Part shown: in pieces, positions 16,347-24,593 of the stretch
Layout: every line of letters begins with the position of its first letter
How positions within the stretch are numbered: position 1 is the stretch's first letter
Origin: Dyadobacter arcticus
GTDB taxonomy: Bacteria; Bacteroidota; Bacteroidia; Cytophagales; Spirosomataceae
Direction of reading: 5' to 3'
Length of the DNA: 64,000 bases
NCBI RefSeq assembly: GCF_011762185.1
Contig: NZ_JAASQJ010000005.1
Location: 62,001-126,000, forward strand
The notes under the pieces: model-generated
The model's database searches: none
What the model saw: the letters and a program-made list of their open reading frames with translations, nothing else
What the model was told of the DNA's origin: nothing
Translations under genes and position numbers: made by a program

Positions 16347-17378
16347 ATGCTAAATAGTATCCAAATTCTTCGTGCCATTGCTGCCCTACTCGTTGTTTTC
16401 GCACATTTTGAATTTGTAAAACCCGCCGTTGGCGGCTTTGGTGTTGATATATTCTTCGTCATCAGCGGCTTTATCATGGCCTATATAGTTGATAAAAATC
16501 CCGATGCATTTTTATACCGCCGTCTTGTCAGAATCGTGCCGATTTACTGGTTTATGACCTTGTTAACCGTAGTGCTGTTTCTGTTCAAACCGACCTGGTT
16601 CCGTAACGTCATCATCAATTCGTACGCCGTCATAAAATCATTACTGTTTATTCCCTACCGGATTGAGGGCAGCGGCCCCATCCTTTCTCTCGGATGGACC
16701 TTAAATTACGAGATGTTTTTTTATGTGGTCATCGCTCTTTGCATTGGCTTTTTTGGGAGTAAAAAAGGCATGACCATTTGCCTGTTGTTTCTGCCACTAT
16801 TTGTATTGGTTTTCAATATTTTCCCGCCTACCAGCTATGTACTGGCTTTCTATAGTGGGAGTATCGTTTTGGAATTTGTTATTGGGAGCCTGCTATTTTA
16901 CTATTGGAAACAGGAAAAAAATGCCTTACCAACATCCGTTAAAAATTTAGGAATAGTCCTGGGAGTTCTTTCGTTTGGCTATTTAATCATTGCCGATCAT
17001 CTCTATGACCCGCGCGTTTATCGTTTTTTAGTCTTCGGAATTCCCGCGCTATGTGTGACCAACATGTTCTTAATTTTGGAAGAAAAGGTTAATCCAAAAA
17101 ATAAGGTGCATGCGCTCGCCATCTTATTGGGCGATGCCAGTTACGCCATGTACCTTGTTCATCCGTTTGTGATATACGCCTTTATTCGGCTTGTTTTCAA
17201 GCGTTTTCAAGTCGAAGGTGTTGCATTTGAACTGACAGAACTTATTGTGACGTTGATCGTCGTGTGCCTTGTCAGCATTGCCATTCACAAATGGTTTGAA
17301 AAACCAGTCATGAAAAAATTGAAACAATTACTGGACAGAAGATTTGATTCTAAAAAATCCTTAAACCTGTCAAAGTGA
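16347..17378 (+). CDS. acyltransferase 3 family membrane protein
   Basis: The 343-residue protein has about ten hydrophobic segments. It opens with SIQILRAIAALLVVFAHF...GGFGVDIFFVISGFIMAYI, the hallmark of acyltransferase 3 (OafA/NodX-like) enzymes. These acetylate or acylate surface polysaccharides at the inner membrane; His in FAHF is the likely catalytic residue. The target glycan is unknown. The gene lies between the two halves of the DNA-repair set on the opposite strand and appears unrelated to them. Confidence 0.9.
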   Translation: MLNSIQILRAIAALLVVFAHFEFVKPAVGGFGVDIFFVISGFIMAYIVDKNPDAFLYRRLVRIVPIYWFMTLLTVVLFLFKPTWFRNVIINSYAVIKSLLFIPYRIEGSGPILSLGWTLNYEMFFYVVIALCIGFFGSKKGMTICLLFLPLFVLVFNIFPPTSYVLAFYSGSIVLEFVIGSLLFYYWKQEKNALPTSVKNLGIVLGVLSFGYLIIADHLYDPRVYRFLVFGIPALCVTNMFLILEEKVNPKNKVHALAILLGDASYAMYLVHPFVIYAFIRLVFKRFQVEGVAFELTELIVTLIVVCLVSIAIHKWFEKPVMKKLKQLLDRRFDSKKSLNLSK

Positions 17379-17391
17379 GGCTTCTAGACAA

Positions 17392-18990
17392 TTAGCGATA
17401 AACCTCCAAAATCGCCTTCAACCCTTCCAGTGTATCTGCCTCCGCCGCCTTCTTATCCTTCCGCCACCGCAAGATCCTTGGAAACCTTACTGCAATTCCT
17501 GATTTATGCCTGGATGATTCATTAATCCCTTCAAAACCTATTTCAAAAACCAATTCAGGCTTCACAGTCCGCACCGGCCCAAATTTTTCTAATACACTTC
17601 TTTTGATGAAATAATCGACCTGGCCAATTTCTACATCTGTTAAACCAGAATATGCTTTTGCAAAAGGAACCAGTTTTCCATCATCTCCCCAAACGGCGAA
17701 AGTATAGTCTGTGAAAAGTTCGGCCCGTCGACCAGAGCCTTTTTGCGCATAAATCAGTACTGCATCCACACTCAGCGGGTTGATTTTCCATTTCCACCAA
17801 TCGCCCTTCTTCCGTCCAACCTGATAAGTGCTGCCTTTCCTCTTGATCATAAAACCCTCGGCAATATTTTGTCGGGAAAGTGCATGCAGCTCATGCAGTA
17901 CCGGCCATTCTTTGAAATCAATGAGCGGAGACAGATTGAATACAAATTGGTTAGGAGCATTTTTATGGATCAATTCCAATTCAGCACGGCGCTGCTCCTG
18001 GGTTAACCCTCGTAAATCAACACCATTGGCTTCCAGAATGTCGTATGCGAGAAATGCGACCGGCGCTTCTTCCAATACTTTTTTAGAAAGATTTTTTCTG
18101 CCAATTCTTGTTTGCAATACATTGAAGGACATTGGTTTATCATCCAGATAGCTTACAATTTCCCCGTCAAGCACCGTACCATTTGGCAAAACCTCGCTCA
18201 GAAAATGCAATTCAGGAAACTTCTGCGTAGACAGCTCTTCCCCCCGTGTCCAAATAAACAATTCATTATTTCGGTAGATGATCTGTGAACGGATACCATC
18301 CCATTTCCATTCGGCAAACCAGTCGTTTGGGTCGCCTAAGTCGGACACGTCACCTTCAATGGGGTATGCAAGGAAAAAAGGATATGGACGGGAAGCATTG
18401 TCATTTTCGCCTTTATCCAAAATGAGTTTTTCAAAAGTAGTATCCTTCGGGTCCCACTGCCCCATAACCCGATGGGCAATCACATTAGAATCCGTTTCCG
18501 TAGCTTCCGCCAATGCCCTTACAACCAGAGTTTGTGAAACACCAATGCGGAAACTGCCCATTAAAAGTTTGTTGAACACAAAAGTTTCATGCTGTGACAA
18601 TTGCATCCAGGCCTGCACAATGTGATCGTGCTTTTCTTCGTCTGTCATGCCTGGCAAAAGTCCGAGGTAGTAAAACCATTCGGTAAGCGATTTGTCGGAA
18701 GCCAATGTTTGGTTCCTCGGCAAAAGCAATGAAATTGTTTCTCCCAAATCACCGACGCTATGGTAGCTTTCCTGAAAAAGCCACATTGGAATGTTTGCTT
18801 CCAATGCCGCCCACTCTTTAACCATCGTTCGATTTACTTTAAAAGAAGGTCTGCGCCCGGTGAATAGCGTCAATGCCCACAACTTGTCTTCATCCGATGC
18901 GGAAAGAAAGTATTGCTTCATCAACTCCACCTTTGCATTGGTTTTGTTGGTGCGGTCCAGGTTCATGAAAAGTTCTGCGAATTGTTTCAT
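17392..18990 (-). CDS. ATP-dependent DNA ligase, repair-associated
   Basis: The 532-residue protein has an N-terminal ligase domain (about 1-190), then the adenylation domain with motif I EWKWDGIRSQ (nucleophile Lys229), motif III-like LDGEIVSY, and motif V (GDWWKWK). A C-terminal OB fold with EIGFEGI and VRFPRILRWR follows. It seals nicks using ATP. Its 4-bp overlap with the exonuclease gene upstream links them in an operon and marks it as the ligase of the PdeM/helicase/exonuclease repair set. Confidence 0.93.
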   Translation of the reverse strand: MKQFAELFMNLDRTNKTNAKVELMKQYFLSASDEDKLWALTLFTGRRPSFKVNRTMVKEWAALEANIPMWLFQESYHSVGDLGETISLLLPRNQTLASDKSLTEWFYYLGLLPGMTDEEKHDHIVQAWMQLSQHETFVFNKLLMGSFRIGVSQTLVVRALAEATETDSNVIAHRVMGQWDPKDTTFEKLILDKGENDNASRPYPFFLAYPIEGDVSDLGDPNDWFAEWKWDGIRSQIIYRNNELFIWTRGEELSTQKFPELHFLSEVLPNGTVLDGEIVSYLDDKPMSFNVLQTRIGRKNLSKKVLEEAPVAFLAYDILEANGVDLRGLTQEQRRAELELIHKNAPNQFVFNLSPLIDFKEWPVLHELHALSRQNIAEGFMIKRKGSTYQVGRKKGDWWKWKINPLSVDAVLIYAQKGSGRRAELFTDYTFAVWGDDGKLVPFAKAYSGLTDVEIGQVDYFIKRSVLEKFGPVRTVKPELVFEIGFEGINESSRHKSGIAVRFPRILRWRKDKKAAEADTLEGLKAILEVYR

Positions 18991-20030
18991 AAGCTTTTCA
19001 CGGTTGAATCCTGTACTGCTTCTTCTTCCTCGCTTTCATCCTCATTGCCATACATGGTGTTCACTTCGCCAGCTTCAATGCCGTTTTCATTCAACCATCG
19101 CGAATAAATGCTTGTATATCCGTGCGTTACGTACACTTTTTCGGCTTCCGATTCTTTTACCGCTCTATTCAAATCCGGCCAGTCCACATGATCGCTCAGC
19201 ACAAATCCCTGATCTACCGCACGACGATTTTTCGCACCTCGCAGCGCCATCCAGCCTGAACAATATCCCAATGAATAAGGATTGAATTTCTTGATCCAGG
19301 TACTGCTATCAACGGAAGGCGGCGCTAGAACCAATGATCCTTTGAACAATTTCCGATCTGTTTCCTTTGTTACCAATGTCAATTCTGGCAGATCGAAACC
19401 AGCCTGCCTCAACCTTTCATTCAATGTATAAATAGCGCCGTGTGCGTAAATCGTTTTATCCTGTAACTGAATGTTTTTTAAAATTCGCTGCATTTTACCC
19501 AAAGAATAACCCATCAATACACTGGCTTTTCCTTCTGCTTTATTTTGCGCCCACCAATGATCAATTTCTGTCATGACTTCCTGCTGCGGCTGCCATTTGT
19601 AAATAGGTAACCCGAAAGTAGACTCCGTAATAAATACATTGCATTTAACCGGCTCAAAGGGCACTGCAAAGTGATCGTCTTCTAGCTTATAATCGCCACT
19701 CGCCACCCAAACTTCGCCTTTATATTCAACTCGTACCTGCGCTGATCCAATGATATGTCCAGCCGGATGCAGGGAAAATGTAACGCCATTGATTACGAAT
19801 TTTTCACCATACTCAACGGTTTGTAAAGAGATATCCTGCCCCAATCTCAACCGCAAAATCGGCTCGCTATCCTTATGTGACAGATAATGCTTACTTCCCC
19901 AGCGCGCGTGATCGCTGTGTGCGTGGGTAATGATTGCTTTGTCCACAGGTATCCACGGATCAATGTGGGCATCGGCAACGGTGCAGTATATACTTTTGCC
20001 GGTGAATTGTAAAAGAGGTTGTGCTGGCAT
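18987..20030 (-). CDS. ligase-associated DNA exonuclease (metallo-beta-lactamase/beta-CASP)
   Basis: I start at the ATG at 20030 (347 residues) because related proteins begin at LLQFT; an upstream ATG at 20078 would add 16 unusual residues. The metallo-beta-lactamase motif is THAHSDH (residues 35-41), with LHPAGHIIGSAQ and VASGDYKLEDD metal motifs, and a beta-CASP part ending KVYVTHGY. This family resembles mRNA 3'-end and Pso2-type nucleases and is expected to trim DNA ends. The C-terminus is acidic (DESEEEEAVQ). Confidence 0.9.
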   Translation of the reverse strand: MPAQPLLQFTGKSIYCTVADAHIDPWIPVDKAIITHAHSDHARWGSKHYLSHKDSEPILRLRLGQDISLQTVEYGEKFVINGVTFSLHPAGHIIGSAQVRVEYKGEVWVASGDYKLEDDHFAVPFEPVKCNVFITESTFGLPIYKWQPQQEVMTEIDHWWAQNKAEGKASVLMGYSLGKMQRILKNIQLQDKTIYAHGAIYTLNERLRQAGFDLPELTLVTKETDRKLFKGSLVLAPPSVDSSTWIKKFNPYSLGYCSGWMALRGAKNRRAVDQGFVLSDHVDWPDLNRAVKESEAEKVYVTHGYTSIYSRWLNENGIEAGEVNTMYGNEDESEEEEAVQDSTVKSL

Positions 20031-20098
20031 AAAAGTAAAAATATTAAAAGCGTGCCATTTGTCTGATTTGCGCTCCAACGGCTTTGGAAATTAAATGC

Positions 20099-20106
20099 TA
20101 CTTTTG
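20099..20106 (+). promoter_or_regulatory. -7 box TACTTTTG before the DUF5618 gene
   Basis: This is an exact TAnnTTTG match 55 nt upstream of the ATG at 20162. No well-spaced -33 element is evident. Confidence 0.4.
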
Positions 20107-20161
20107 AGTTACTTTCTAGGCAAGCCTCCGTCTAAATTTAAATCATCTTAACTACACGACT

Positions 20162-20557
20162 ATGACAAAGAAAAGTATTGCAAATTTATTGCCGCCGCGT
20201 GAGGAAGCGGCACGCTATCTTGAAAACGCAAAACAAATCCTCAGCGAAAAAGCAGGGAAGAAGGATGATTTGTATGCAGACGTCAAATACGTCAAAATGG
20301 CTGCGGGAACGGCATATTCGGCCGCTCTGCTGATTTTGGACGAATATCTTAAGCAAAAAGAAGGTTTAAAATTTATCAAACCAAAAAGCATTGAAGACTA
20401 TACAAGCAGGGTAAGAAAATATGACAAAAAGTTACTTAGGCTATTAGTTGATGTTTACGATGAGTTGCATATTATTGGTTACTATCATGGTACAAGATCC
20501 GTCAACACAATACAATTAGGCCTTGAAAATGTAAGACAAATGCTCACTTACATCTAA
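20162..20557 (+). CDS. DUF5618 family protein
   Basis: This 131-residue, mostly helical cytosolic protein begins ...LLPPREEAARYLENAKQIL, with YVKMAAGTAYSAALLILDEYL in the middle and ELHIIGYYHG near the end. It resembles DUF5618, a small Bacteroidetes family with HEPN-like helical character. Its function is unknown. It precedes the ABC importer by 53 bp but need not be related to it. Confidence 0.7.
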   Translation: MTKKSIANLLPPREEAARYLENAKQILSEKAGKKDDLYADVKYVKMAAGTAYSAALLILDEYLKQKEGLKFIKPKSIEDYTSRVRKYDKKLLRLLVDVYDELHIIGYYHGTRSVNTIQLGLENVRQMLTYI

Positions 20558-20610
20558 TTCACTCCTCATAACCTATTATAATTTAAGCTCAACGCTCCTT
20601 CTATTTTATA

Positions 20611-21762
20611 ATGTTGAAACAATTCTTTCTGATCTCTTTATCACTATCGATTTTCGGCTGCAATACTAAAAAATCAACCAAAACCGAAGAAAAGCGGACA
20701 ACCGAAGCCAGCGACTACCAGAATCAAGTCCAAATAAAACACGCACAAGGCTTTACCATTGAATATTTCAAAGACTACAAAATTGCAAGCATCATCAGTC
20801 CTGCCGATACTTTGAAATACATTCTTCTCGAAAAAGGTACTCCCCGCCCAAAAGGTTATCCAAATGCGCAAATCGTAGAAATCCCGGTCAAAAGCGCTGT
20901 GGCCATGTCTTCCATGCACATCGGTTTATTTGAGTTTTTGGTATCCGAAAACACCCTGACCGGTTTGGGGAATTTGCAATACGTTTATTCCCCATCAGTT
21001 ATCACGCAAATCAAAGCTGGCAAAATAGTGGAAGTAGGCCGGGATCAGGGATTGAATGAGGAGAAATTGATCGAAATGCATCCGGGTGTGGTCATTACTG
21101 TTGGAAGCCCTGGTACTAAATCGGACCATTATCAAATTTTAACACAAGCTGAAATTCCTGTTTTGGTTAATTCGGAATGGATTGAAAAAACGCCTCTGGC
21201 CCGTGCTGAGTGGGTTAAGTTGATCGCCGCTTTGCTAAATAAGGAAAAGCTAGTCAACGAAAAATTTGGGAAATTGGAATCAGAATATAACCGCCTGGCT
21301 GCATTGGCTGCTGGTTCCAAAGAAAAACCAACGCTCATTTCAGGCCTTAACACAAAGGATGCCTGGTTTTTGCCCAGCGGTGACAGCTATATGTCAAAAT
21401 TCTTCCAGGATGCGGGAGCTGATTATCATTGGAAAGATAAGAAAGCAGAAGGCAGCCTGCCGCTGAACTTTGAAGCTGTCTATCCTTTTGCATTGGATGC
21501 CGATTATTGGGTTAATGTTGGTTTTAGTAAAAGCGATACAAAAAAGGATATTCTCTCGCAGGATTCACGATATTCCGATTTCAAAGCATTCAAATCCGGG
21601 AAAATGTATAGCTACAATGCAAAGGTAAACGACATGGGTTCCAACGATTTTTTCGAATCTGGAACGGTCAATCCACACATTGTCCTTGCCGATCTGATCA
21701 AGATATTTCATCCCGAAATTTTGCCAGAACATCGGTTGGTTTACTACAAACAGCTTCAATGA
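20611..21762 (+). CDS. iron/siderophore-type ABC transporter substrate-binding lipoprotein
   Basis: The 383-residue protein has a signal peptide with lipobox IFGC, placing it as a lipoprotein. The body is a periplasmic-binding-protein type 2 fold (BtuF/FhuD class): VAMSSMHIGLFEFL, GRDQGLNEEKLIEMHPGVVITVG and LVNSEWIEKTPLARAEWVK. It should deliver a metal chelate, haem or cobalamin to the FecCD permease encoded next, with which it overlaps by 4 bp. Confidence 0.9.
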   Translation: MLKQFFLISLSLSIFGCNTKKSTKTEEKRTTEASDYQNQVQIKHAQGFTIEYFKDYKIASIISPADTLKYILLEKGTPRPKGYPNAQIVEIPVKSAVAMSSMHIGLFEFLVSENTLTGLGNLQYVYSPSVITQIKAGKIVEVGRDQGLNEEKLIEMHPGVVITVGSPGTKSDHYQILTQAEIPVLVNSEWIEKTPLARAEWVKLIAALLNKEKLVNEKFGKLESEYNRLAALAAGSKEKPTLISGLNTKDAWFLPSGDSYMSKFFQDAGADYHWKDKKAEGSLPLNFEAVYPFALDADYWVNVGFSKSDTKKDILSQDSRYSDFKAFKSGKMYSYNAKVNDMGSNDFFESGTVNPHIVLADLIKIFHPEILPEHRLVYYKQLQ

Positions 21763-22814
21763 TGGCCGAGAAAGAAAATAACAGAAACTGGATTCTCATT
21801 GGTCTGACCGTTTTGGCTGTTATTTTCTTTGCCCTGGACATTATGCTGGGTTCCGTTCAGATCCCATTTCGCGAAGTATTTAACATTGTTTTTTTTCAAA
21901 AATCAGAAAATACCGCCTGGCTTTTTATCATTGAAAAAATCCGTTTCCCGAAAGCAATTACCGCTATCCTGGCAGGCTGCGGGCTGTCCGTGAGTGGCTT
22001 GCAGATGCAAACATTATTCCGAAATCCATTAGCCGGTCCCTCCGAATTAGGTATCACCGCCGGCGCAGGTTTGGGTGTAGCCACCGTCATGCTGGCAGGC
22101 GGAAGCAGCGCCAGCATCTATGCGATCAGCCAGCTCGGCATTTCCGGAAGCTGGCTGATAGTAGGCATGTCTTCACTAGGATCGGGATTGGTTTTAGGAC
22201 TGATCCTTTTGATTGCAGGGAGAATCCGGGACAATGTGATTTTATTGATTGTAGGTGTGATGATCGGTACGGTTACGCTTTCAATTATTAGTATCTGGCA
22301 GTATTTCAGTCAGCCCGAACAATTGCAGGAATACATTATGTGGACTTTTGGCTCGCTCAGCGCGGTAACTTCCTATCATTTATATGTACTTTCCGCCGTA
22401 GTCATTTTTGGATTAACGCTAGCTTTTATTTCCTCCAAATCGCTCAATGCATTGTTATTGGGAGAGAATTATGCAAGAAGTATGGGACTTTCTATTGGCC
22501 GCGCCAGATTGATCATTATGTTCAGTACCAGCATTTTAACAGGCAGCATTACTGCATTCTGCGGCCCAATTGGCTTTGTTGGTATTGCAATACCGCATAT
22601 TACCAGGTCATTATTCGGCACTTCCGACCATCGCATCCTAATCCCGGCAACTTGTCTGACGGGAACTGTTCTCCTGTTGCTTTGCGATATCGTCGCCCAA
22701 CTTCCGGGTACACAAACTGTTGTTCCGATTAATATTGTCACGTCATTGCTGGGAGCCCCAATCGTAATCTGGATCATTATCAGTCGCAACAACATTCGTT
22801 CGTCCTTCTCATGA
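21759..22814 (+). CDS. FecCD-family ABC permease
   Basis: The 351 residues form about ten membrane helices. They carry family signatures IRFPKAITAILAGCGLSVSGLQMQTLFRNPLAGPSELGITAGAGLG and CGPIGFVGIAIPHITRSLFG. It is the membrane channel of the importer, usually a homodimer. It overlaps both its neighbours by 4 bp, showing tight translational coupling. Confidence 0.95.
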   Translation: MMAEKENNRNWILIGLTVLAVIFFALDIMLGSVQIPFREVFNIVFFQKSENTAWLFIIEKIRFPKAITAILAGCGLSVSGLQMQTLFRNPLAGPSELGITAGAGLGVATVMLAGGSSASIYAISQLGISGSWLIVGMSSLGSGLVLGLILLIAGRIRDNVILLIVGVMIGTVTLSIISIWQYFSQPEQLQEYIMWTFGSLSAVTSYHLYVLSAVVIFGLTLAFISSKSLNALLLGENYARSMGLSIGRARLIIMFSTSILTGSITAFCGPIGFVGIAIPHITRSLFGTSDHRILIPATCLTGTVLLLLCDIVAQLPGTQTVVPINIVTSLLGAPIVIWIIISRNNIRSSFS

Positions 22815-23836
22815 ACGATAAATTTCCATATCTGGCAACCGAGAATTTGGCAATTGGTTACAGGTCGAAAGGCTTGCCAAAAACCATATCCGACAAACTA
22901 AACCTGAAATTGTGGCCAGGAAATCTGGTTTGCCTCTTAGGCTCAAATGGTTCAGGAAAATCGACGCTGATGCGCACACTTGCTGGTTTGCAGCCAGCGT
23001 TGGCAGGAGAAATCTACGTCAAACAGCAGTCACTTTCCGACATTAAACCTGAGCATTTAGCGAGGCAATTGAGCCTGGTTTTGACAGAAAGAGTTGAAGT
23101 CGGAAATCTCACTGCCCTTGAAACAATTAATTTGGGACGAACACCTTATACTGGCTGGCTTGGCAGACTGGACAATACGGATAAGGAAAAGATCGAACAA
23201 GCAGTTTATTTTACGGATGTTTCAGCGCTTCTCGACAAACGAATTCACCAGTTAAGTGATGGAGAAAGGCAAAAAGTAATGCTGGCGAGGGCGTTGGCAC
23301 AAGATACAGATATCATTTTGCTCGACGAACCCACCGCACATCTGGACTTGCCCAATCGGATTGAAATGATGGATTTGCTTCACACCCTGGCAAGAAAAAC
23401 GAAAAAAGCCATCTTGCTAAGTACCCACGAACTTGATCTCGCATTGCAAACAGCCGATCATCTGTGGCTTTTGAAACACGACGGCCAACTAGTTACAGGC
23501 GTTCCGGAAGACCTTGTACTGAATGGTTCTTTTGAATCGGCTTTTTCAAAAGAGGGCTTCTCCTTTGACAAAACCTCCGGCACATTCAGCATTCGCAAAG
23601 CGCCAGGTTTTTTATCATTATACCTTGAAGGTGACGAAAATCTTGTATTATGGACAAAAAGAGCTGTAAAAAGAGAAGGCTGGGAAATAAGCCTGACTCC
23701 CAACACTCAAAATCAAATCAGGACTATTGAGGAAAATGGTATGCCAGTTTGGGAACTGCTTAATAGTCAAGAAGCGCTGAAATTAACTTCTATTGAAGCA
23801 TTGCTGCATCATTTAGAAAGCAAAACAAGTATATGA
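22811..23836 (+). CDS. iron-type ABC transporter ATP-binding protein
   Basis: The 341-residue ATPase has Walker A LLGSNGSGKST, signature LSDGERQKVMLARAL, Walker B IILLDEPTAHLD and the H-loop STHELDLAL. It is about 80 residues longer than a typical FepC/BtuD. The extra C-terminal region (about 245-341, FDKTSGTFSIRKAPGF...) has no motif I recognise; it might be regulatory. It is the last gene of the importer operon. Confidence 0.93.
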   Translation: MNDKFPYLATENLAIGYRSKGLPKTISDKLNLKLWPGNLVCLLGSNGSGKSTLMRTLAGLQPALAGEIYVKQQSLSDIKPEHLARQLSLVLTERVEVGNLTALETINLGRTPYTGWLGRLDNTDKEKIEQAVYFTDVSALLDKRIHQLSDGERQKVMLARALAQDTDIILLDEPTAHLDLPNRIEMMDLLHTLARKTKKAILLSTHELDLALQTADHLWLLKHDGQLVTGVPEDLVLNGSFESAFSKEGFSFDKTSGTFSIRKAPGFLSLYLEGDENLVLWTKRAVKREGWEISLTPNTQNQIRTIEENGMPVWELLNSQEALKLTSIEALLHHLESKTSI

Positions 23837-23888
23837 AAATTAGTTAGTTTTGGGCGCCTGCTTTTAATATTTGCTAACTAAATAATTG

Positions 23889-24302
23889 ATGATAATGACA
23901 GCATTGGAAACCGTAAAATTATATTATCAGTGTTTTAATCAAAAAAATTGGAACGGCATGCTCATCCTGCTCGACCCCGACGTACGCCATGAAGCAAATC
24001 AGGGAGAGGTGCGCATTGGCGCTGAAAAATTTACCGAGTTTTTACAAAGCATGGACGAGTCCTACGAGGAAATATTAACCGTTATGGTGTTACTCAGCGA
24101 GCCTACCGGAAAGCGGGTAGCCGCGGAATTCATCGTTAACGGGATTTATAAAAAAGCAGAGAAAGGCATGCCCGAAGCCTACGGACAATCTTATGTCCTA
24201 CCTGCCGGGGCTTTTTTGGAAATAAAAGAAGGTCGGATCAGCAGGGTTACAACCTACTACAATCTGCCGCTCTGGATTGATCTCGTTTCAAAAGCCAAAT
24301 AA
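23889..24302 (+). CDS. NTF2-like/SnoaL-type protein
   Basis: This 137-residue protein (ATG at 23889; ATG 23895 also possible) starts TALETVKLYYQCFNQKNWNGMLILLDPDVRHE. This is the cone-shaped NTF2/ketosteroid-isomerase fold, with AAEFIVNGIYKK and ISRVTTYYNLPLWI strands. The precise reaction is unknown. In related genomes, as I recall, such a gene is often followed by a GNAT acetyltransferase; here only a 34-codon fragment of one follows, its ATG overlapping this stop. Confidence 0.8.
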   Translation: MIMTALETVKLYYQCFNQKNWNGMLILLDPDVRHEANQGEVRIGAEKFTEFLQSMDESYEEILTVMVLLSEPTGKRVAAEFIVNGIYKKAEKGMPEAYGQSYVLPAGAFLEIKEGRISRVTTYYNLPLWIDLVSKAK

Positions 24303-24406
24303 TGGATAAGCTGACATTCCTGCGAAAAACCGGTGCTGATATTGAGTCTGTCGCAAATGACTTGGGTCAGTTGCGGATTACCGTTTTTCATGATTATCCT
24401 TATTGA
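24302..24406 (+). pseudogene. N-terminal fragment of a GNAT-family acetyltransferase
   Basis: A 34-codon frame (MDKLTFLRKTGADIESVA...LGQLRITVFHDYPY) ends at TGA 24404-24406. LG.LRITVF.DYPY is how a group of GNAT acetyltransferases begins, just before the LYDG segment that is missing here. The rest of the gene has been lost and a repeat element lies 75 bp further. Identification is from motif memory. Confidence 0.6.
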
Positions 24407-24480
24407 TCATTCGAGGCTGACCAATGCATTTTTAGGTGAAGAGATCAAGATCACAAAACGGACGGTTTAGCGTCAAGAGC

Positions 24481-24574
24481 CAGAGGCTCGGTCGATATCC
24501 TAACAACGGATTTCAATCCGTTGACCAGGTGCTACGGGTTGAAACCCGCGGTTGAGATATCGGCGGGGCCTCTG
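24481..24574. repeat. REP-like composite repeat able to fold as a cloverleaf
   Basis: Outer arms 24481-24504 and 24551-24574 are imperfect inverted repeats (CAGAGGC...CGATATC...AAC against GTT...GATATCG...GCCTCTG). Between them lie two inner hairpins, AACGGAT-TTCA-ATCCGTT (24505-24522) and CGGGTT-GA-AACCCG (24535-24548). The whole can fold into a three-stem junction. It resembles dispersed REP/RAYT-type repeats of Bacteroidetes. No transposase is nearby. Confidence 0.75.
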
Positions 24575-24593
24575 CCCCTATTGCATTGCAATG

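Noticed and set aside
20558..20610. cobalamin or other riboswitch before the ABC importer
   Set aside because: The gap is only 53 bp, too short for a cobalamin riboswitch, and shows no conserved box.
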